Below are positions 16,295 to 21,125 of a DNA stretch of 21,125 nt, one piece after another (positions within the stretch are counted from its first letter, which is position 1; every line of letters begins with the position of its first letter). The notes beneath the pieces were generated by a model. That model searched no databases, had not been told where the DNA came from, and saw only the letters and a list, made by a program, of their open reading frames with translations. The DNA is taken from assembly GCA_027618625.1 (NCBI GenBank), contig JAQCER010000001.1, positions 1 to 21,125 of the forward strand, written 5' to 3'. The stretch is from Verrucomicrobiota bacterium. Lineage in GTDB: Bacteria > Verrucomicrobiota > Verrucomicrobiia > Verrucomicrobiales > DEV007. Position numbers and translations under genes: made by a program.

Positions 16295-16522
16295 ATGATC
16301 AAGACCATCTCGAAAATCGGGAATTCGCAGGGCATCATCTTTGATTCCGCGCTCTTGCAACTTGCCCGTCTCAAAGTCGGTGACGAGGTGAATGTGGAAG
16401 TGCATCCCGGCGGGACGATCACGATCAGCCCCATTTCTGCCTTGCCACCGAAAGAGGAAGTGACCGCCCTGATCAAGGACACGATGAAGCGGTATGCCAA
16501 AACCATGGAGAAACTGGCGTGA
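16295..16522 (+). CDS. AbrB/MazE-type antitoxin
   Basis: A 75-residue small protein. The ATG at 16295 starts a typical swapped-hairpin AbrB (SpoVT/MazE) DNA-binding domain: KTISKIGNSQGIIFDSALLQLARLKVGDEVNVEVHPGGTITISP. The C-terminal 25 residues (KEEVTALIKDTMKRYAKTMEKLA) are a charged helix of the kind that neutralises a toxin. There is no obvious Shine-Dalgarno sequence. Its stop codon overlaps the GTG start of the Doc-type toxin, so the two are surely coupled. The whole module is on the strand opposite to the two genes flanking it. The antitoxin role is inferred from fold and gene order. Confidence 0.88.
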   Translation: MIKTISKIGNSQGIIFDSALLQLARLKVGDEVNVEVHPGGTITISPISALPPKEEVTALIKDTMKRYAKTMEKLA

Positions 16523-16917
16523 TAGTGGGCGCCAACGACTGCCTTCATCTGACGCTTGAGATCGTCGAAGAAATCCACGCAGAGGCCATTGCCCAGTTTG
16601 GAGGATCTTTTGGTCTGCGGGATCGGGCGATGCTCGAGTCCGCTGTGGCTGCGCCGCAAGCCAGTTTTGGCGGGCGATCCCCTTTCACCGATGTGATTGA
16701 TGTGGCCGGTGCCTATCTCTTTTATCTGTGCAGCAACCATCCGTTCATTGATGGAAACAAGCGGGCTGCGCTCGGCGCCTGCCTGGTGTTCCTCCAGTTG
16801 AATGGCATCTCGCCTGCACCGGACAGTGTCGAATGGGAAAACCTCACCATGGCCGTAGCTGCGGGAGCCCTGGCTCGTGACGAGGTCACGGAGCGTCTGC
16901 GGACCTTGGTGTCTTGA
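16519..16917 (+). CDS. Doc-type (Fic/Doc family) toxin
   Basis: A 132-residue protein starting at a GTG that overlaps the antitoxin stop (GTGA). The Doc signature HPFIDGNKRAA (74-84) matches the Fic/Doc core HxFx(D/N)(A/G)NKR. The N-terminal half (HLTLEIVEEIHAEAIAQFGGSFGLRDRAMLESAVAAPQASFGG) is also standard for Doc. Doc toxins phosphorylate elongation factor EF-Tu and stop translation, while classical Fic proteins transfer AMP. The Doc-type loop with Lys81 and Arg82 is intact and the length is normal. It ends 10 nt before the end of the PSCyt1-type gene, which runs the other way. It is expected to be active and held in check by the AbrB-type protein. Confidence 0.9.
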   Translation: MIVGANDCLHLTLEIVEEIHAEAIAQFGGSFGLRDRAMLESAVAAPQASFGGRSPFTDVIDVAGAYLFYLCSNHPFIDGNKRAALGACLVFLQLNGISPAPDSVEWENLTMAVAAGALARDEVTERLRTLVS

Positions 16918-19015
16918 TGGCAGCGACTTAATAGACATACGCGAACTCATTGGAGTTAAGCAGCACGAGGCAGACATCCGCCAGCGCACGAGTCCGGGCG
17001 TCCACGTCGGCGGATTGGAGATCGGGAACAAACTCGGCGTAGGCGTGCAGTTCCTCGTCGAAGCTGAACTTCTCACCGGTGTTTTCCTCCACGGCATCCC
17101 GACGCACTTTCAGCGGCGGCTGGACCGCTGCGGGAGCTTCTTGCACCAGCGGCAGGATATCACGCCAATGGGTGAGGCACTGCTGCAGTTCGGAGTCCGT
17201 CGGGGAACGTGAGAAAACCAAGGCAAAGACGCGCGTGATGGCCTGCTCGTCCGTCTTCGATTCCTCCACCGCCCGATGGGCGAGAGCGAGCGCCCGGGAG
17301 TGCGTGGCCTGGCTGTTGAACAAGGCAAAGACCTGTGGCGTGACCGTGCTGGCCTCGCGGCGCTCGCAGGAAAAATCAGGTGCCGGCGCATTAAAGACCT
17401 CGAGCTGCGGATCGGTGAGACCGCGCAGTTTCAGGGCATACAGCGAGCGGCGATGGCGCTGCTCGGGCTTGGGATTGGGGATCCAGGCGGAGGCAAAGGT
17501 GCCCATGATCTGGCGGGGCTGCAGGGCGGCCTCCAGGTTGATTTCAGGCCGGTTCGGGATGCCTCCGAGCTTCCGGTTCAGCTCGCCCGTGGCCGCGAGC
17601 ATGGCGTCCCGCAGCTCTTCTGCACTGAGACGGCGTGGCTGAAAGACGGCGTAGCTGGTACCGAGGGAATCTTTCTCCCGCAGCGCCTCTAAATCCGGAT
17701 GCGTGGCACTGCGGCGGTACGTCGCACTCGTCATGATGAGGCGGTGCAGTTCCTTGAAGCTCCAGCCATTCTCCACAAACTCCGTCGCCAGCCAATCCAA
17801 CAGTTCCGGGTGCGTGGGCATCTTGCCGGTGCTGCCGAAGTTGTTCGGGTTCCCCGCCAGCGGTTGACCGAAGTGCCACATCCACACGCGATTCACGATG
17901 GCCCGCGTGGTGAGCGGATTCTCCGCGCTGGCCACCCAGTCAGCGAAGGCCTTGCGGCGGCCATCGACGGTTTCGGGGATGGGTGTCTTTTGCACCGAGC
18001 CGAGCACGCTGAGCACACCGGGCTTCACTTTGGTGCCGGAGGCAAACGGGGCGCCACCGTTGAGGATACAGGTTTCCTCCAGCTCGCCGTCCTTCATGGG
18101 GTTCTGCGGCATGCGCAGCGGGTTCGCGACCGTCGTCAGGTGCGGTGTGAGACCGCTGTAGACACTCAAGGCATAGGGCTGATAGCGATCCATTTCCCAC
18201 TTCAGGCGCTCCAGTCCCTTCCGCGCGACGCGCTCCGCTCCGAACTCTGCAGGTGTGAAGCCAACGAGCTTCGGCGGGAATTGGTCCTCCGGCACACCTT
18301 GTTTCATGAGCAAATTGCAACCGGCTGAAAAATGATCCTGAAAGCCTTTGCGCGATTCCTTTCCGCCGTTCTTCCAAACTTGAGCCACTGCGGCATTCCA
18401 CTGCGCGGCATCGAGTTTCTTCTCCGCAAACCATGCCTCGGCATTGGCGAGCAGTTTCTCATCAAGTGCACGCAACACGGCCAAAAGCTCGGCCTGGCGT
18501 GCTCGCAGGTGCTTTTCTTCGTCAAAGCCCCCCGTCTGCGCCTCGGGCAAAAAGGCCGCCGAGCGCTCGGCGAGCTGCGTGGTGGCAAACACGGCCTGGA
18601 TCGAATAGTAATCATGCGTGGGCACGGGATCGAACTTGTGATCGTGACAGCGGGCGCATTGCAGCGAATGCGCGAGGAAGGTCTCGCCCACGCAATTGGT
18701 GACGTCATCGAGGAAGCGCTGGCGGGCGACCTTTGCCACCTCCATGCCCGTGAATTCCCAGGGTCCCATGCGCAGAAGACCGATGGCGATGAGCATCTCG
18801 GGATTCTCCGCGTCGATCTCATCCCCGGCGATCTGTTCGCGGATAAAGCGGTCGTAGGGTTTGTCCGAGTTGAAGGCGCGAACCACGTAGTCACGGTAGC
18901 GCCAGGCGTTGCCCCGTTCGTAATCGTTCGCAAAGCCGCTGCTGTCCGCATAGCGGGTGACATCCAGCCAATGCTGGGCCATGCGCTCGCCGAAGTGGGA
19001 ACTTTGCATGAGCGT

Positions 19016-19023
19016 GTCGGTCG
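19016..19023 (-). repeat. Tandem GTCG duplication causing the frameshift
   Basis: GTCG at 19016-19019 is repeated exactly at 19020-19023 (CGAC-CGAC on the coding strand). The net effect of the extra copy is a +1 shift. Deleting one copy joins LID directly to TLMQSSHFGER, which fits the usual LIDRLLASPHFGER spacing exactly. Confidence 0.75.
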
Positions 19024-19086
19024 ATCAGGGAGCGGAAAAGATCGTCCTGAACGAGCGCGTCATCAGCCTGATCATAAGCGGCAGTG

Positions 19087-19122
19087 AATGCCTCCACCTC
19101 TTCCAATGCCTCCACCTCTTCC
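19087..19122 (-). repeat. Exact 18-bp tandem duplication inside the PSCyt1-type gene
   Basis: AATGCCTCCACCTCTTCC (19087-19104) is repeated without change at 19105-19122. On the coding strand it adds six residues, turning PPTPEEVEAF into PPTPEEVEALEEVEAF. Family members normally have one such unit after the conserved TGLPPTP motif, so one copy is an in-frame insertion. Confidence 0.85.
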
Positions 19123-19251
19123 GGAGTCGGCGGCAGGCCGGTGAGATCGAAGGTGGCCCGGCGGATCAAAGTGCGCGCGTCAGCGGCAGGAGCGGGATCG
19201 AGGCCGACAGGCATCTTGATTGCAATGAGCGCATCAATGCGATTCCTCCCC

Positions 19252-19283
19252 TTGTCTTCTTGTCTCCCTGTCTCCCCGTCTGG
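19252..19283 (-). repeat. 8-bp-period repeat within the PSCyt1-type gene
   Basis: Four units, TTGTCTTC, TTGTCTCC, CTGTCTCC and CCGTCTGG, follow each other. The coding strand reads roughly GGAGACAGGGAGACAAGAAG and translates within the segment GETGRQEDKGR. This is the kind of low-complexity GDKETRRQ-like insertion known from repeat-rich bacterial genomes. It sits in the poorly conserved linker between the cytochrome and DUF1549 parts. Confidence 0.7.
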
Positions 19284-19814
19284 CTCCCTCACAGCCTGAT
19301 AACCCCAAAGGCTCTCAGGCTTGTACTTCCGGTTTGCCCACTCAGGTGACAAGGCACCCGCTGTTTTCACCGTGATGCCATCTTCCGCTGACCATTTGGC
19401 TTCGTTTGCTGTGGCGATCTCCCTTTGCCTTGCTTCATCCGGCCAGGGTGCGCCCCCAGCTATCCAGTCTTTAATCCACCCGATCTGCTCCCCGTAAAGC
19501 TTGTCCGCCTCCTTCGGCGGCATCGCCTCCCAGTCGTCATGCGTGCGTGTCGCTGCCAGGTAAAGCGGGCTCTCCTCCGGTTTTCCAAGCATGAGAGAAG
19601 ACTGGCCACTTTCGCCCCCCCTCAGCACGGAAGCGAGGGATCGCATGTCGAGGTCGCCTTTGATCTTTGCCTCGTCATTGCCATGACAGGCGAGACACTT
19701 CTCGTGGAAAAGCGGCGCGATGCGGCGGACAAAAAGCTGCTCCGCCTGCTCATCGACCGCGAGTGCCGATGCAGAGAATAGCGAGAAAAGAGCGAGTAGG
19801 AAAAGAGGTTTCAT

Positions 19815-20663
19815 CGGGTCATGATTCATGCCTTCACTGGATGCCGCCTTGCCTGGCTGAAGTGTAACCGGCCTCAATGACACGAATACAAGCAAGAAAA
19901 GCCCATACACGCGCCAACGTACGGAAAATTAACGTGTCTGACACTTTACACTACTTCGAGGCCATCCCTCGTCTCCAAGGCGGAAGATTTGGCGGGGGCG
20001 ACAGAAGGGTCACTGTTCATGTCAGCCAAACAGGGCAGACACAAGCCCAGTATTTCAGATACAAGATCTTTTCGTATATGAAAATTGCGGCCTTCGACGT
20101 GCATTTCCGCCAAACAAGTTTTTTCTGGCAGGTGCTTGTAAATGAAAATCTTAGCGTGAGTTAGGTGCTCTCTGGTAAGATCTGTCAGGAGAGACGGAGG
20201 CGGTAGTTTCGTCCCCGAAATGGTGCCGAGAAGGCGCTTTGCCAGACAGGTGAACGGGATGTTGACCGTTCGGAATCTCCGATGGATTGGGTCGAGCTAG
20301 TGCCTGGGAGAAAGCTAAGAAGCTAATGAGCACCGCGCGCCAATGAAGATTCAGCTTCTCCCATCGGCACTAAACGGTCTTCCGTGCTCGATCGAAACAA
20401 CCCGAAAACCGGACAAGAGGAAGCCGCGCGCAAACAAGGAAACGCAAACGCAAGCCCGGGGCGCAGAATCGCCATCGAGAGAATCACTCAAGCACGTAGC
20501 AAGTAGCGGAACCTGGCAAGTCCTCATCCATCCCATTGATGGGAGGCGCGCCCACTGCGACATGCGACACAGATCTTCATCCAGTGAAAGGCGATGGTTA
20601 CGAGCAGCGACAAGTCTTCGATTTCAAGATGCAGAATGGCGGTTCCGGGGCTTCAGTGGGGGG
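19815..20663. other. Long region without a convincing gene
   Basis: No ORF here has a recognisable family, start site or codon pattern; short open frames on both strands (for example plus 19877-20164, minus 20351-20563) look like chance. Visible elements are GTGTCTGACAC (19934-19944, palindromic around a central T), a hairpin GAACGG (20252-20257) with CCGTTC (20266-20271), and TCCCAT/ATGGGA close to 20540. The promoters of the flanking divergent genes should lie here. A small structured RNA at about 20160-20340 is possible but unsupported. Confidence 0.4.
19932..19944. repeat. ACGTGTCTGACAC element
   Basis: The first 12 bases, ACGTGTCTGACA, recur exactly at 14407-14418. GTGTCTGACAC is a palindrome with a central T. 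Both copies are intergenic. Such GTGTCTGACAC-like motifs occur in dispersed intergenic repeats in many bacteria, but two copies in one window do not prove a repeat family. Confidence 0.35.
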
Positions 20664-21125
20664 ATGCTGGATGTCACGTTACTGATCGTTGATGATGAGA
20701 AGAATACCCGGGATGGTCTGCGGCTGTCCTTTGAGGACGAATTTGATGTTTATGTGGCCAGCGACAAGGCGCAGGCGATGGAGCTGCTCAAGCACGAGCA
20801 CGTGGATGTGTTGATCACGGACTTGCGGCTTGGTGCCGACAATGGAATGGAGGTGATCGATGAGGCGCTGCAGATGGGCCAGCCGCCGATCTGTATCATG
20901 ATGACTGCCTATGGCTCGGTGGATACGGCGGTGGAGGCAATGAAGCGGGGTGCCTATGATTTTGTAACGAAGCCTCTGAACATCGATGCGCTGGAGATTC
21001 TGATCAAGCGGGCGCTGAAGAGTCGGTCGATCGAGCACGAGAATGTCTCGCTGAAGAAGCAGGTGGAGAAGAAATTCTCGCTGGAAAAGATCCTGGGCAA
21101 GTCGGCGGCGCTGGCGCGGGGTTTT
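20664..21125 (+). CDS. NtrC-type response regulator, N-terminal part (runs off window)
   Basis: An open frame from the ATG at 20664 to the window edge (154 codons, no stop). The receiver domain is complete and canonical: acidic pair Asp10-Asp11 in LLIVDDEK, phosphoacceptor Asp53 in VLITDLRLG, Thr81 in MMTAYGS and Lys103 in FVTKPLN. After residue 110 comes a linker helix (IEHENVSLKKQVEKKFSLEKILGKSAALAR). The IxGxSxAL sequence is the typical entry to a sigma-54 interaction AAA+ domain, so the full protein is probably an NtrC-family activator with a C-terminal HTH beyond the window. The partner kinase and targets are not visible. The start follows a G-run (GGGGGG) and is the first in-frame ATG with receiver-domain sequence after it. 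Confidence 0.85.
   Translation, partial: MLDVTLLIVDDEKNTRDGLRLSFEDEFDVYVASDKAQAMELLKHEHVDVLITDLRLGADNGMEVIDEALQMGQPPICIMMTAYGSVDTAVEAMKRGAYDFVTKPLNIDALEILIKRALKSRSIEHENVSLKKQVEKKFSLEKILGKSAALARGF

Larger units (their letters stand above)
16928..19814 (-). pseudogene. PSCyt1-type (cytochrome c / DUF1549 / DUF1553) gene broken by a frameshift
   Basis: One gene in two frames. The upstream frame, from the ATG at 19814, gives a signal peptide (MKPLFLLALFSLFSASALA), a haem-binding CLACH motif (40-44), then ARTLIRRATFDLTGLPPTPEEVEA at the start of DUF1549. The downstream frame resumes with HFGERMAQHWLDVTRYADSSGFANDY, the CARCHDHKFDP motif and a complete DUF1553 region (NRVWMWHFGQPL, FLDWLATEF-like LLDWLATEFVENGWSFKELHRLIMTSATYR, ending NSNEFAYVY). 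The frames join where GTCG is duplicated (19016-19023). Removing one 4-bp copy restores LIDTLMQSSHFGERMA, matching the family spacing. Two more repeat insertions lie in the upstream part. The family is typically the partner of the downstream DUF1501 gene. A sequencing or assembly error cannot be excluded. The downstream ATG at 19009 could express a truncated protein without signal or haem site. Confidence 0.85.

Noticed and set aside
18332..19087. 251-codon plus-strand ORF opposite the PSCyt1-type gene
   Set aside because: Antisense shadow without domain character.
16928..19814. Programmed ribosomal frameshifting in the PSCyt1-type gene
   Set aside because: No slippery heptamer or downstream structure at the junction, and the exact 4-bp duplication explains the shift more simply.
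19877..20164. Plus-strand 95-codon ORF
   Set aside because: No family, no ribosome-binding site, mixed composition; starts inside the upstream region of the PSCyt1-type gene.
1..21125. CRISPR array, tRNA or rRNA genes, complete transposon
   Set aside because: No regularly spaced repeats, no tRNA- or rRNA-like sequence and no transposase motifs were seen by reading; a covariance-model scan could not be run.

Overview
This is a chromosome-like bacterial window, mostly GC-rich. The mix of gene families points to the PVC superphylum, most likely Verrucomicrobiota, with Planctomycetota as the alternative. The families are a DUF1501 protein, a cytochrome c/DUF1549/DUF1553 (PSCyt1-type) protein, a CRTAC1/ASPIC-type FG-GAP lipoprotein and a neutral ceramidase-like hydrolase. 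This placement is inferred from families only, since there is no rRNA or other marker gene. No tRNA, rRNA, CRISPR array, complete insertion sequence or phage gene was seen.

Layout. (1) 269-6162, plus strand: a four-gene tripartite efflux operon (TolC-like outer-membrane lipoprotein, HlyD/MacA-like adaptor, MacB/LolD-type ATPase, MacB-type permease). (2) 6163-8518: an accessory patch with one doubtful low-GC ORF, a Phd/YefM-ParE toxin-antitoxin pair with a palindromic operator over its -10 box, and a small third gene. (3) 8519-9916: exported ceramidase-like hydrolase. (4) 10304-11869, minus strand: uronate-isomerase-like amidohydrolase. (5) 12232-14400, plus strand: CRTAC1-type lipoprotein with about seven calcium-binding FG-GAP motifs. 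(6) 14401-14820: decayed DNA holding an IclR-regulator remnant. (7) 14821-19814, minus strand: a PSCyt1-type gene and its usual DUF1501 partner, split by an AbrB/MazE-Doc toxin-antitoxin module on the opposite strand. (8) 19815-20663: no convincing gene. (9) 20664 to the window end: the start of an NtrC-type response regulator.

The four efflux genes form one machine: the ATPase and permease power it, the adaptor spans the periplasm and the TolC-like channel crosses the outer membrane. The PSCyt1-type and DUF1501 proteins are normally encoded side by side in these phyla. Here the pair is separated by the TA module, and the PSCyt1 gene is frameshifted by an exact 4-bp tandem duplication. About 64 bp away the same gene carries an exact in-frame 18-bp tandem duplication, and further on an 8-bp-period repeat insertion. 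That stretch is the most unusual part of the window. I did not find a clearly new multi-gene defence or biosynthetic system; the novelty lies in the TA insertion, the slippage mutations in the split operon and the gene remnants.
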